This document shows, piece by piece, positions 1 through 12,058 of a DNA stretch of 64,000 nt. Position 1 is the stretch's first letter, and the number at the start of each line of letters is the position of its first letter. Source of the stretch: Plectrocnemia conspersa (taxonomy: Eukaryota; Arthropoda; Insecta; Trichoptera; Polycentropodidae). The stretch spans positions 124,001-188,000 of the forward strand of contig VTFK01000020.1 in the NCBI GenBank assembly GCA_009617715.1, in the 5' to 3' direction. Position numbers and translations under genes: made by a program. Below the pieces are notes generated by a model. The model was not told where the DNA came from and did not search any database. It saw only the letters and a program-made list of their open reading frames with translations.

Positions 1-1690
1 GAACTCTCATAACCGTGCGCTTTTACCGTTAAGCCCGCCATATCGAACGAAAAATTCCAGTTACCTAACGTTTGATTAATACGCTTTCGTAATTCGTTCG
101 ACTAATAAAAAAGCCATTCTTGTAATTGCGCTCGTCTTCTCGCGCCGAAGCAGATTGATTTTTTTGTCGTCGATCTTTGGAAATATTCGACAGACGTAAT
201 GGACCTCTCCTGCTTACGCGTCATCGCAGTCGATCACATCATCGATTGAGGTTTTCTAAAGAACAGGAAAAACGTTTTAGTATTAAGCGCAAATTACTCT
301 TCGATTGATGTTTTAATAGAAATGAGTGGTTCTCTATAATTATGCAGATGCGGAGCGTTAAATTGTACATAAAATTCTAGTTCATCATTACGGTGGTAAG
401 TGCTGAATAATTTTCCATCGCCAGTATAATAATTGGCCTGAAAATATTCACATTCAACAAGATAAGATTACGAGATTTTTTAATTTACAAAGAATTGTAT
501 TTGTAACTTTAGCAAGCAAATAATTCGTCACAAAAAGGGTTTTCCTCTTTTAAAAAAAAAATATCGTGTTATCATAATTAACGTGAAATATATGACTCCA
601 ATCATATTTAACTCGTCACACTTCTAAAATTACACGAAGGTCTCAAACATATTTTTTATTATCCAAACTTCTTGGTATTCTTGTATCAATCAAATAATTG
701 GAGACGATTTATTCCAGTATCATTTTTGAAAGTTAATATTACTAATGTTCAATTAAAAATGAACACATAATTTATGCTGAAGCGTGTCAATTTCTGCATA
801 ATGTTTAAAATGCTTATTTGCAGTGTTTGCTCAAACATCTCGGTTAATAAGGCACGTGTCTTTATTTTGTAATTCCAGAAATGATGAAAATATCGATTCG
901 TATAAGTATGTAAAAAATCATCACTATTTTTGCGATGACTGTGTGTTCTTATTGCCGCCTTTGAAGAATACCGGCCGACCTGAGCGCTCGGGAAAGTAAC
1001 TTATATATATCCAATAACATAGTACTACGGGAGATAGGGAACCGCTCGCTCGGCCGTCACAAGCTGGGTGCCCACCCGAAGGGTTGGACTCGTAGGGCCT
1101 TGTTACCGGTAACGGCAGTGGTGCACGCAATGTATAACATATAGTTAAATTTCTGCAGAGACTATTCATTTTTTGGCGTTGTTGCATAGTTCTTGGTCGC
1201 GTCCTCTGTTCTTGCCTGTAAAGGCTAGGATTGGAGCACTTGCCAACTCTTCACCGGCAATGGCCGTTCAACTACTATATGGTGCATCAATTTGTTGATA
1301 ATTTATTGTGCAAATACCAGGTCTGTGGAGTCGAAGTCGAAGTGACAATTTAAATGAGAAAAAAATAAAATAAAATGACCCTCCAAAAATATATAATCTG
1401 ACCTGAAACGAATAATATGTGCATTAAAATAAATAAAATATGCATTAGCCTTGTTGTGGTTTTCGCAACACATACATATATTAAATTGTAATAATACATA
1501 TATATAAGATATTAAAAAATGAGCATTAAAAAAACTATTTTCAACAAAAAAATATTAAATTGCACAATATTTGATTTGTAGTGTGAACTAATTTTTTTCT
1601 ATTAAACTAAGATTTAATATAATTTTCAGATTCGTTTCAGAACTTTTGTTAGGTTAGGTTTGGATTTTGTACACCAATTTGGCGTTACGC
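1..1690. other. AT-rich non-coding sequence, no gene seen
   Basis: No convincing coding sequence, RNA gene or bounded repeat was recognised. Positions about 940-1290 are visibly richer in G and C than the flanks and hold short open frames on the minus strand. None shows a recognisable domain. The rest is A/T-rich with short homopolymer runs. Confidence 0.6.
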
Positions 1691-1699
1691 AATTGTTAC

Positions 1700-1950
1700 A
1701 CTGAAGATATATTTTTAATAGCATGAATATAATTTAATGTTCATTTTGTAATATCTTAATGCGCAATTCATTCGTTTTAGTGCACACTACAAATAAAATG
1801 TTGCTCAATCTAAAATTTTTTATTGAACATAAATATATTTATTTAATGTTCATTTTTATCTTTGTAACACACAAAAAATCCGTTTTATGAAACAAAGTAT
1901 TTACTTAAACGCACATATCATTTAAAGTAATTTCTTATTAAATCGTACTC
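1700..1950 (+). repeat. Fragment of interspersed repeat family with TCGTTTTATG-type core
   Basis: The segment around 1860-1950 matches three other places in the window (about 47195-47410, 56205-56400 and 63090-63285). They share a phrase reading CGTTTTATG, then a tract ending TATTTACTTAAACGCACATATC, then a conserved TTAAATCG. This copy is the most diverged. Its left boundary is not clear. No coding potential is seen, so it is called only as a middle-repetitive DNA fragment. Confidence 0.5.
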
Positions 1951-2092
1951 TTTGTTTACATGTCAGGTTACGATGGTCGTAATTTTAATAAATATATATA
2001 CGTGTTTGTTATCGCTGTAGTACTGCGTCTTCATAGCCTACAAGTCATATCGAAGATATTGTTGAACTCTTGGGATTCAGATTCTTATTAAA

Positions 2093-2602
2093 CCGTTTTA
2101 TGCTGCGCGCCACATACGGGGCTCAGTCGCTACGCGAACGTAATGCCAAGAGCCACATACGGGGCTTTTACATAATCTGTTACTTACGCTACGAAATTAG
2201 CTGTATTTTCAACGTCGCCCAATTTTTAATAACAAATTTAAATTGGCGTGGAACTTGACTAAAACTATTTCTGTTTCTCAAAGGCTAAAACGTAGTTAGG
2301 AAGGGTTGTTCCTCCGGTTCGCGCCTTTTTATTAATACTTCTCGACCATATTTCACGCGTTAGATGCTTGTGTGACATGCAAAAAATGGTGAAAAGATTA
2401 TTTATTATTGTCTTATATTTTATAAAAAAAAAATATAAATTTTACTCCGTATAAAAATGTTAGTTTGCTAATAAAGCGAAAGTTAATTAAATATTGTATT
2501 GTTATGACAACCCTTCGATTTTTTAAAAGCTGTGACCCCAATGTCAGTAATAGTTGGCATTGGGGTCGTGTACTACGAAATATATTGTGGCACGAAAATA
2601 TT
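2093..2602. mobile_element. piggyBac-like MITE, copy A (degraded)
   Basis: This copy aligns by eye, in opposite orientation, with 27389-27944. Shared landmarks include CGCGCCACATACGGGGCTC, a second ACGGGGC about 60 bases on, TTTCTCAAAGG, TTTCACGCGTTAGATG and GGCATTGGGGTCGTGTACTA. The left end is CCGTTTTATGC preceded by TTAAA, that is, a TTAA with one extra base. The right end is mutated. No transposase is encoded, so it is non-autonomous. Family assignment rests on the TTAA target seen at the intact sister copy. Confidence 0.65.
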
Positions 2603-4970
2603 TGTTGAAAAATGTGAATAAATATAACACTGCTAATTTCGATTAAGAATGACATTTCATTGGTGGTATGAAACTCATCCAATCATTTAAGCTTTTGTTT
2701 TTAAATGTTAGTAAATTTTGTCAGGAGCTCCATTGTTTAAGAAGCCTTGAGCTTTTTGAAAGATGGTATCTGGAGCAAGAATCGTGCTTTGGCCAACGCG
2801 CAGAGATGCCATATGGTCTCGTTGAAAGTGTGCCCGAAGACACCTGCCCTCCTCTCCGCTCGCACCATAGAGATCAATAAGGGACCGAATGGAAGCTGGG
2901 TCACAATAGGGTCTGAAAGTGGTCTCTCAGCTGCCGCTTTCTTTGTCGCCCGCCCCGTCGCTGACCGAGATGCCCCCAGCGAGAGATCTGCAATGACCGC
3001 GATCCGATTGTAGGTCGGCCCCTCTGTGTTCTCACAAGAACACCACCGCGACCTGGATCGCTCTTTTGTGATTTATTATTTACTAAAATCGCGCAGCCGG
3101 CCGGCTGTCTTCCTTTCTCTATCTCTCCTACGACAAAGTGGATTAAACCACGACGCCGCTGCTCTCAAAGTCTCCGAAGATCCTATCTAATCTAAAAAAC
3201 GAAAGATCTCTCCCGCAGCTTCGTTTATGTAACAGCCGCTGTTACGTCGCAAATTTAAATAATTAACGCTCTTACGCGCCACTAATGCATGTAATTTAAT
3301 AAAAAAAATTACCACCACAAAAGTATCGAAAATTAGAGGTGAACGTCCACTTTCGTTATGGTGTATTGCCCGGCGATCCGTTATGCGCAAATCAATTTGA
3401 AATTTCCATGATTAGATTGCTTTATCATCCGATACGTGGAGATGAGTTCGCGGATAACGAATGCGTTTTAGCATCGGTAATGGGCCACCGGCATCGGCGT
3501 GATAAATGAAGGTTTTTTATGCATCTTTACGATTTATACCTGACTCGCAGGAGGCGGTATAGATCTCAATCAAGGTCTGCGAAAATATCGCCGATCCGAT
3601 CTGTACGACTCCACATATAAATCAGTCGAAAGCTAAGCTTTAAGACTATGAAAAAATGGGTGTCCGAATTGATGTATTTATTATGTCTGCGTTGCTGCTG
3701 ATTTGTGTGATATTTTGTCTGGATTTATACTGAGAGCTTTTCAGTTCTTGACAGTCTATTACAATTTTTTGACGCACCTATATACATATGTATGTTATCA
3801 TGGTTGCAATATTTGCGATAAATTAATTCTATACCCAACTTTTTATTGGTCATTTGATAACTTATCGCTTTCGAGCTCATGCTTCGCGGCCTTGGCGATA
3901 AATTGCGGTGTTGGCAGTCGAAGTGTTTTATTAGTATTTATAAGAATAAATATATGTATAAGCGATAAGAGTGGTAGATCTTTTTATACAGAGCGTTGAT
4001 TGTTATAGCAAATCATTTGCACTTTCAAAATCGTGACGTCGAAAACAATAATAATAAGAGTCCGGTAGCCAATCGATCACGTTTCGAAATGTTTTTTATG
4101 GATATAAAATATTACTACACATAATCTGTATAACACTCGGTTCACGCGAATGAGATTTCTTGATACGGTTATCGGTTCAGTGTCACAACAACTGATGAGA
4201 AAACCGTAGTTGATGATTGAAACGTTAAAAAAAACATATGTATATATTCATATTGTTTAAAGTTCAGTTAATATTTATGGCAAGAACTCTATTATAATAA
4301 CGGAACATATTTCCATACTAATTACTAACACTTAACCAACGGGTCAGATAGTTTATGCCAGTTACGTTCGCTAATGGTAATCCATGGGACGGGTAGAATC
4401 TACCTTTTTTACCTTATGACTTAACTCGCTTTGCAACACCCTTTTTATTTGAATACGCAATAATCCTTTTCCTTTTATTTGGGAGTTTCACCAATTTTCA
4501 AACACAAATTTGTGAAAATATTAAAAATATCTAAATGCAGACTAGAATGTGTAAATTAATGAATGATATACATCTCTGCGATACCTGTTATTGTTTTACA
4601 TCCCATTGCAAAAATGTTGCCCAGCGACTACTTGCTTTTTCACACAAATATACTATGAAACGTCATAAAATACATTGCAAATTTTTTTTTGTCTTTATTA
4701 AGATCACATTGACCAAAAATAATTGTGGATTATTAACCTATTACTTCCCGAAGCTTTTTGGATTACTGTATCTAAATATCGATTTAAAGTTGTTAATATA
4801 ACATAATAAAAAAAAAAAATATATGTTACGAAAAAATAGTTTTGCTCCCGAAGAAAATATTCTACAGTCCTATAAAAATGTATCAGATTCTTCCATTTTC
4901 AAAAAAGCTGCAAAAACGGGATTTTGGCAATTAGAGAGTTACACGGACGTCAGTTTGTGTGGATTTTAAG
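2603..4970. other. Non-coding block; no supported gene
   Basis: Positions 2747-3013 form an open frame of codon-like composition on the plus strand, but it has no ATG at its start and no recognisable domain. I do not call it a gene. From about 3400 to 4970 the sequence is AT-rich and apparently single copy, with no TIR, tRNA or protein motif noticed. Confidence 0.45.
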
Positions 4971-4972
4971 TG

Positions 4973-6135
4973 GATTTGAATTTGGCTAGAAAAATGCATG
5001 TTATTTAATGAAATCAAAATATTAAAAAAACGACCACTAATTGGCCAAGTTATGATAACTAAAATAACGTCCCTGATTCTAAACTAGAATTTCTCGAGTT
5101 ATTTAGAAAAAACACTCGAATCTAATTCAAATATATAACTTCAGTAAAATCGAATCGGAATACATTTTCACCGGTAGATATATATTTTTACCAGAGCAAA
5201 TATAATTTATCTGGCAGATGCTAATAAAATTGCATAAATTCAACTTTTCCATACATTTACATACTTATAATTATGTATTTACACACGATATACAATTGTG
5301 ACAGTGAATGAGTATTTTTCAGTGAAATTATATTTTCACTAGAAAAGTCCAAATATATTTTCACCGGTAGATACGTATACTATATATTTCTACTACTGAA
5401 AATATAATTTAACTGATACGTGATAGTGAAATTATTTGCTGTTCTAAAGTGTACGAAACTCAATTTGACAGTTGCGAAACTTCTGTTTTCTACTCAAACC
5501 CAAACCTAACCTAATGAAAAAGTGTAAAATGTAAACTGAGCCAACTTAATCATCTCTCAGGGGAAAATAAACGAAAGAAGAATTATAGTTTGTCTGCATT
5601 TGGATATTGTACTATGTTTTAAAATATGATAATTATCCATACCATATACGTATTACTATGGACTTCTGATATGAGAGGGCAGATCAAAATTTATTCAAAC
5701 CAAATTTTGATCAACAGGAGGGCGCAAAAACGATTATCACTTCTCAGAAGTCAAAAATTCACGTCAAAAGCAATGAAGTTGTGTCGGCGCCGTCGCAGTG
5801 GGAACACTCACTGCGACGGCGCCAACACGATTTTATTGCTTTTGACTTGGATTTTTGACTTCTGAGAAGGGATAATTGTTTTTTACACTCTCATATTGTT
5901 CAAAATTCAGTTTTGTGTGCTATTCTCACTTATTGTGAGTCGTAATATTGTTATTAAAAATCTTAACTGCGACGGCACGATTTTATTGCTTTTGATGTGG
6001 ATTCTAAAAAGGGAATGAATTTGGCTAGAAAAATGTATGTCATTTAATGAAATACTATGACTTAATAAAATTGAAATATTAGAAAAACGCTCCCCTGGAA
6101 AAAGCTGAAATGAAGTCCATGGAGGATTAGGAAGA
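4973..6135 (+). repeat. Composite foldback repeat, copy I (near full length)
   Basis: The unit begins and ends with the same roughly 100-130 bp module in direct orientation: GAATTTGGCTAGAAAAATG at about 4978 and again at about 6018. Between them, in order, are: a module rich in TTTTCACTAG/CTAGTGAAA phrases; GACAGTTGCGAAAC (5467-5480); a CAAACCCAAACCTAACCTAA stretch; CTCTCAGGGGAAAATAA (about 5555); a strong foldback (5701-5908); and a second ACTGCGACGGCACGATTTTATT copy. Further copies lie at 15345-15520, 20180-21645, 22950-23490, 39373-40615, 59785-60300 and 62100-62165. No complete ORF is present, so the element is non-autonomous. Whether it is a TRIM-like element, a tandem-unit fragment or a foldback MITE is unresolved. 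Confidence 0.7.
5701..5908. repeat. Foldback core: ~100-nt arms with 8-nt loop
   Basis: Positions 5701-5800 are the approximate reverse complement of 5809-5908, with GGAACACT (5801-5808) between them. The inner 20 bases on each side, holding GGCGCCGTCGCAGTG, pair with a single mismatch. The outer parts share CTTCTCAGAAGTCAAAAAT. The core sits inside composite copy I. Copies II and IV carry the same arms with altered centres. Confidence 0.85.
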
Positions 6136-6224
6136 TAAGTGAAATCTAAATATTAGGATAGTAAAATTGTAAAATAAGTGCTGTTGAAAGTGAAACTATC
6201 TGGAATGTTAATTCACTCTAGTAC

Positions 6225-6600
6225 AATAGACCAGTGGTTTAAATAGGTAATTAATACCCGGTTCAAATTTCACAGTAATGAGCACTGGTGTTTTTTGTTG
6301 TTGTTTTTATTGTGTCTTGAGATATTATTATTATTATATAATTATAATTTAGGCTGATCATCATAGATTATGTTTTCCTAGATTTTCCTTATCTCACGGA
6401 TACATATCGGAAGCTATGTAGTGGCATATATTGGTTGTAAGCTATTTTATATGTTTATAATTAATCAAATAGATTTCAATATATCGTATTACTATTTACT
6501 TTATTAGTTGTTGGTTGTGTTTACCCAGTTTAACGCATTTGGTTGACGTATGTCACGTTGCAGTAGACGATTTACAATATATTTTTTTTATTATTAAATA
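6225..6600 (+). repeat. SINE-like repeat with weak tRNA-type B box
   Basis: GGTTCAAATTT at 6260-6270 resembles a diverged polymerase III B box. The body that follows (ATTGTGTCTTGAG, then an ATTATTATATAATTATAATTT tract, then CATAGATTATGTTTTCCTAGATTTTCC) matches the body at about 63380-63480. The distal part (GTTTAACGCATTTGGTTGACGT, about 6530) resembles a segment near 11960-12000. The common tail and tRNA-like head suggest a SINE family. The A box here is not convincing. Confidence 0.45.
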
Positions 6601-6619
6601 GATATGTATATATATTTTT

Positions 6620-6690
6620 TTTATTACAAATTTAATCATCATGACTTGACAGGTTTCTCCAATGCGTCATGATGATAAATATATAAATAA
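6620..6690 (-). repeat. Short end fragment shared with the 28.1-kb repeat
   Basis: The stretch ATCATGACTTGACAGGTTTC...AATGCGTCATGATGAT is itself an imperfect palindrome (ATCATGAC/GTCATGAT). On the minus strand it matches the end of the repeat near 28120-28155, TATGACTCATTGGGGAAACC. It is probably a solitary terminal fragment. Confidence 0.4.
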
Positions 6691-6699
6691 TAATTATAC

Positions 6700-8095
6700 C
6701 ATTAAGTATTTTTTTTTAAAAAAGGCCTAGAACTAAAATAGATAAACACTGCCTCATATATTTTTTCCAGCTCCTCATAGCTGTCACCGAAAACATATTT
6801 GTGTTTTTATGTATTTGTTTGAAGCAACATAGTTTATCTGAATTTAAACATTCTAAATAGATTATTTTTAAAGCAATTTTCCATTGTTTAGTTTAAATTA
6901 AATTATGACATTTTTTGCATCGAGTCTGCAATTGTCATATATTATGCAACAAATTGACATGGTGTGTTTATGATAGCCGCTGTAAATAAGCGGCATTCCA
7001 CTTGTGCTAATCGTATCTGCTCAGCTTGCAGCTCACGTCTGGATATAAGAATTTACGTTTTGTTCTACCAAAACGTGATTCACGCGCCCAGATGCATAAA
7101 TTAAGCGAATTCTATAAGTTCAGCTGCTGCGACGTCACAAAGGAGCAAAAAAAAAAATACGCCTTCAGCCTGACGCAATCAATCTACGATACCATAATGA
7201 TATTCCGTGACCGGAACCCATTGTTTTAGCCATTGTGGCGGTTAATTGTTTTTCGTTTTGTATCCCGTCTCGTCGCTCTGACCGCTCGGCCGGTTAATTA
7301 AAAATCATAACTCGGTCGATGAAAAAAGGAACTCGTTAAAAGTTATGTCGCCGCTCAAGGTACACCTTTCACGAGGTGCCCACTAACTGCTAAGCAGCGA
7401 TTATTATCGAGCTCGTGTGCACTATTATGATTGAAAACTGGGCGCTTGTCTCGAGTCGGTCGTGCTCGGAGCGACCTTCGTCTTTCGATTCGTTTCTTTC
7501 AAAGATAACGTTAATTGTCGGAAAGAATTTATTAAACGTGGTTTAGCCTCCTCAAAGATACAAAAATATTACTAATAATCGATACAGATTTAGTACAGTA
7601 GCATATCTGGAGAGTCGCCTTCCGGCAGTTATTGCGTTCGAGTGACCTAATTTGCAGTATGTAATTCAAACTGACTATGGGTTCATACAAACGCTAATGA
7701 TTTTACACATTTTTCTTGCTTAACTTATGCCAAAATTCTGAATAACGAGGCATTGTTGTATTTTTTAGAATTTAACCATTGCCGAATTTGTGTTTTTCAA
7801 ATAAACCTCGTTTCAAGAGTCGATACCAAATATTTTTTGCTTCAATCCACCTTCACTACTCTGCCTAAAAGCCAAATTCAAATGAACAGTAAGCTTGATG
7901 AGCCACATATTTATTCACAATATTTTTCAAAAATAGCTCTATTTGATATAAACATTCTTGTACAAAGATCTGTGTGTTAATGCGCTTTGTAGATAATGAA
8001 AAAGCTTTTGATTACAACATCCGACACTTTTAGAAATACTAACGGATAAATTAATTGATTATAATGACATCCGCATTATTAAAAACCTGTACTAG
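6700..8095. other. Single-copy-looking non-coding DNA
   Basis: No gene, RNA or bounded repeat was recognised. Positions 7026-7229 and 7753-7980 are open but carry no family signature, and their composition matches the surrounding DNA. Confidence 0.45.
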
Positions 8096-8099
8096 AATC

Positions 8100-8293
8100 A
8101 AACAGCGGTGTACTACAAGAGATCTCATCCACATTGCTATTTAACATGTACTACGAATCAATATTTCAAAGAAGCTTTAGACGAGAGCGATCTTATGATA
8201 TTGGTGGATGATAAACCAATAAATTGTGGGGGTTACTACGACAATAATAATGATGTAAATGAATGGACCACACAAAAGCCCTCGTTAAGTTAA
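8100..8293 (+). pseudogene. LINE reverse-transcriptase palm fragment (RTE-like), decayed
   Basis: In overlapping frames the plus strand encodes traces of a non-LTR retrotransposon palm domain. A first segment corresponds to the RQGC...LFN motif: AGCGGTGTACTACAAG, with frame breaks. It continues as YFKEALDESDL and then a ...VDDKPINCGGYYDN-like stretch, where YYDN stands in place of the catalytic Y-A-D-D box. The matching C-terminal part of the same element lies at 8740-9065, separated by foreign sequence. Family knowledge: in intact members this domain reverse-transcribes the element RNA at the nick. Here the catalytic box is altered and frames are broken. Confidence 0.7.
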
Positions 8294-8334
8294 AAAAACA
8301 CCCTCCGATGCATAGAAAGAATATTTCTTGTTGA

Positions 8335-8520
8335 CAATTCGACCTTCAAGTGTGTCCATCAAGCAAATGTCACTTTCTAGAGGCGTGGATATATTGATTG
8401 GTCGAATAAACGAGTGCAGAAATTGACTGAAATTGAGTTTATATTAGCAATGATACTCAAGGCCTGTCTCCAATGGACGAAGGGGTAGACTGTGGACCAC
8501 TGTGGAAACGCATCACATAG
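8335..8520 (-). repeat. Jockey-like LINE 3'-tail fragment
   Basis: The stretch from about 8340 (ACCTTCAAGTGTGTCCATC, then AGCAAATGTCACTTTC, then GGCGTGGATATATT) matches the reverse-strand tail of the jockey-like LINE at about 23518-23620. It interrupts the RTE-like LINE remnant, since sequence belonging to that element lies on both sides. It is non-coding in its present form. Confidence 0.5.
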
Positions 8521-8739
8521 AGAGAGGAACATCGCCAGATTATGAGTCTTCATCATCCCTCCGCCAGCTTTTCCACTACTGCTCGGAGAAAAATTATACC
8601 CGCTCACCAAAATATGTCGCAATATATGTAATATTATACAATAAATTATTACCAGTTTCCAACGGCGTCTTTCTGGCTGCGAAGTCACACCCCTTAAGGT
8701 TAGAAACCTTAAAAATAACACTAGTTTTATGGATGATAC

Positions 8740-9065
8740 AGTAAAACTAAATTGACAATTGCAACAAAAATATCGCTTTCTACACGAAACGTAACCATCA
8801 ACAATAAACCAGTACACCTATTTGGGTACATGGGTGAATGACAAAAAAACTCATCTCAAGTAAAAGCTCAAAGCTCAAATGGCAAGACGTACATTTCGTA
8901 CTAAGCGACAGTTGCGAAACATCAAAATAAGAAAGCTTCTATATTTCGGCCATATAATGAAAGGACAAAAACACTCATCATTCAGGGGAAAATAGGCTGA
9001 AAAAAGTATAAGTAGACGTCGCATTTTATGGCTACGCAATTTAAGAAAATGATTGGGTGTAACTC
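8740..9065 (+). pseudogene. LINE ORF C-terminal fragment (RTE-like)
   Basis: The plus strand preserves pieces typical of the C-terminus of insect RTE-like ORFs: NVTINNKPV, then GTWVNDKKTHLK from 8825, then TKRQLRNIKIRKLLYFGHIM from about 8901, then GK-AEKSISRRRILWLRNLR from about 8987. Several stops and shifts lie between them. Intact relatives read roughly GK-EGKR-GRRR-SWLRN at this place. The fragment continues the palm piece at 8100-8293. A 14-base string in it (8907-8920) recurs in the composite repeat family. Confidence 0.75.
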
Positions 9066-10286
9066 TGCCTGAAATATTTAATTACAAATATTAAATTTTA
9101 ATTTTTACATTCACTAAAAGTTAATATATTGTATCGTTTTTATATGAATATTTTTCGTTAAGTTTTCTTAATTTTTTAAGGGAAAATTTAATTTGATGTA
9201 GATTGTTTAGAAATAATGAAGTTCCACTGTAATATAAAAAATATATATTTTAGTTCGAACAAATTTAAATACAAAATATTTACAATCCATAAAAACTAAT
9301 AATTGTTCAGTTTTATATCGTTTGAAACACCTACCCTTCAAAGTGGCACAACAGCAACTTTCACTTTTTTTTGTGCAGCGCACACTCGGCAAAAATATAC
9401 ATATTATATCGAACCCGTATTTTTGCGTGTCCGGCTAACAATGTTTTATTTATCGAATTCGACCGAAAACGACGGTGATTACGTCGTCGCCGCAATAAAA
9501 AATGAAAAACGAGAGCGCGTGCCATTTTCGCTTTCCGTTTTCGACCGCAGAATCCGTTCAATATTGCGATTGCCGATTCCTCGTAACGATCTTATTGCGC
9601 TGCTTGGCAATTGACCTTTTTGTTTCTATTGTTGGCGAACGAACGTACCAACAGACAGACACGCGTTGCGACAAACGATTGGCGATTGCCTTTTGCTCTC
9701 GTTGCTAAACGCCGTCAGTTTCCTCCGAGAGCGTTCGAGAGTGGCGCAAGGAGGCTGGCTGTGCGAAGCGTATGAAACGGCTTTTCGGCGTCAAAAGTCG
9801 TTAATTGATTTTCAGAACAATGAATGACGCGACTGCCGTTCATTTGAATTTATGCATCCTTCACAGGCGGTTGAACCCGTTTCGTTCCACTCTGCTCTAT
9901 TTGACGCGTTGCGTTATCTGTCTATTGTTGTAAAAACTAATTGCACCGTTCAATCGTCGTTGATTGATTCCGTTTCGTTCAACATTCAATTGATCAATTA
10001 TTTAACAACTGACTGCCGTTTATATCGTTTGTTTTTCATTAACGACGTAATAGCGCGTAACGCTTCCTGGTCGCTGAGGCTCGATCGCGTGGGATCCTGC
10101 GAAAGTTTCCGCTATTTTAAGGCTCCGCGTTTAATTATCTGAATATGGATACTGGTCAATTACGCTGTATAACAAGATTTTTATAGCTCACAGGTATCAA
10201 TTCATACATTTTCTAACATATTTGTATTGCGTGGTGATGTTGGGGTCACCAATTTGCGGGCTAGCATCTGAATTTGGGAAGAGTTT
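9066..10286. other. CpG-containing single-copy block, no gene called
   Basis: About 9440-10140 is clearly richer in CpG and in CGTTCG/CGATT words than the flanks. It has several short open frames on both strands, none with a recognisable domain. It could be regulatory DNA or an untranslated exon of an unseen gene, but nothing in the sequence decides this. Confidence 0.4.
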
Positions 10287-10290
10287 TTAA

Positions 10291-10605
10291 CCTTTGGCAC
10301 TCCAGAGGCATGTATGTCATGCACAAAATGATTTTACCATTATAGTCCAAATGCATCTATGTTGATAACCACTGGTGTTGTGTGAATTACAATAATGAAC
10401 AATTATCTAATTACTATTTACAAGGATAGAGCGAAACATTCTTTCTTTTATCATTGCATTCTTGGATGTTTTTTTTTTCAGGTAGTGGTCCCAACATTTG
10501 GAACGGGTACAGGATATACCCTAAATAAATTATATATAAATAATAGATAAAAACTTAATTTTTGTGACTAAATAAATTGGACCGCAGTGGATTCAATATG
10601 TCTTA
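10291..10605 (+). mobile_element. TTAA-flanked element fragment (piggyBac-like), right end missing
   Basis: It starts at CCTTTGGCAC directly after TTAA (10287-10290). Compare CCTTTGTCATGCCC at 38614. The distal segment, with GGATATACCCTAAATAAAT, TTTTTGTGACTAAATAAATTG and CAGTGGATTCAATA, matches 40925-41055 and part of the inverted element at 43339-43915. The matching right terminus (GGTAACGGTTAA as at 41070-41081) is not found, so this copy is truncated near 10605. No transposase is present. Confidence 0.5.
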
Positions 10606-10639
10606 ATTTCTTGATATACAAACACATTGCAAGCCCTTT

Positions 10640-11802
10640 GTTTAGATTGTTATAGCCGATAGGTTATGAAACGTCTGTATTCCGATTTCAAATCACATCC
10701 AGATGTGTGTGTATTGATTGCCTCCATGAGAAAATCATAGCGGGATGTTGCAGCACGCGCGGGATGTTGCGGCCGTATCCAATCACATCGATTACTGTGT
10801 TTTGGCAACACACACTTTTTCGCACGATCTTTTCTTATTTTGCGCAATCGCTCGAGATCGAAATTTTGATTTTGACCAATCTAGTCTCCTTGCACAATCG
10901 ACAGGTTGTATAACAAACGGATGGGAGAGGCCGACCTGTCAGTCGCAGCAGTAGTCGTATCAAAATTGGGTCGTCGGACAGAAACAATGACCGACTTCCT
11001 AGCCGGGCGACCTGGGTCGCTCGGTCTCGTTATCTCTTTAGTTGTGCAACTACCACTATAATACATACATACTAGATTTCGCGCCGTTGCGTCACTTTCA
11101 TCGTCCACCGCTAACAACCACAACACGCTGTGCTGCATTTTTATCGGTGTGTCTGATTAGCATTGTGCTCCGATGACGCGCGTGTATTTTTGGAATCGCA
11201 TTGTTTATCTAAATTTTTTTGCGCAGTTTCGACCTCTCAATCGTTTTGCTATAAAGATACGCATTTCGCGTCACTCGTTACTTTCGAGACAGCCCGTTTT
11301 GAATATAATAGATCTCCCCATTAGACGGCTACCTCTCGACGTTTTCGCAACTGTACGAAAATGCCAGTTTGTTCCACTGTTAACGCACGGGCCTCGGCGT
11401 TCCACTTATCTTATCACGTTTCGTTCCGTTCCGTTCGCTTTCGTGACAGCCGCGCTTTTATTTCTGGCTAATGATGTTAAACGCTGTTGTGTTATGCAAC
11501 GCCATTTGTGTGTGTCTGTGTGTGTTGTCTTTCGCAATTGTCGCGTTTTCGGATTTGTCCCCAGGTATCATAGTAATATTAACATTTGCGGAGCAGGTTC
11601 GTGAAAATCAGACACGCCGCAGTTGTGTCATTCGTTAGTTGCACTTTAATTGAAATTTAGATATATTAATAAGTCGCAAAATAAATAATACTCGATTTGC
11701 GATTGGTATCCCTCTTCTGATGACGTCACACGCGAGTTGTCCGGCCCTAACAATTATATATCACATTGAGCGCCTGCTCTTATTTACAGTCATTTACTAA
11801 CA
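10640..11802. other. CpG-rich non-coding block with chance-like ORFs
   Basis: The longest plus-strand ATG frame here is 11173-11604 (143 codons). Its product is rich in R, F, V and C with no identifiable domain, and it ends within ordinary sequence. I treat it as unsupported. The block otherwise contains no repeat match elsewhere in the window and no RNA signature. Confidence 0.4.
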
Positions 11803-12058
11803 GTATGCCTCAGTCGAGTAGCTAGGATTTGTGCCGCCCAGAGCGATCCTTAACTTTGCTCCCTCCCCCCCCATCATACAACTATCTAATACAAAATCTG
11901 TAAAACAGTTTTCAAGTTTTTTAATGGTGATTAATACTTGTTGGTATTCATTATATCTGATTGACCCGTTGTAACGCATTGGGCTTACGCCTGTCAGGTT
12001 ACAACAGAAGATTTAATAATAAAAAAATACAAAACCCCTGATTATCTGCTCTTACATG

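Noticed and set aside
2747..3013. Plus-strand frame with gene-like codon use
   Set aside because: No ATG at the start, no acceptor in a convincing place and no family resemblance.
5490..5520. Telomere-like TTAGG/CCTAA stretches in several places
   Set aside because: They are short, irregular (CAAACCCAAACCTAACCTAA) and always part of the composite repeat family, so they are not evidence of an interstitial telomere.
11173..11604. 143-codon ATG frame on the plus strand
   Set aside because: No domain, signal peptide or splice context that would support it; composition looks like translated non-coding DNA.
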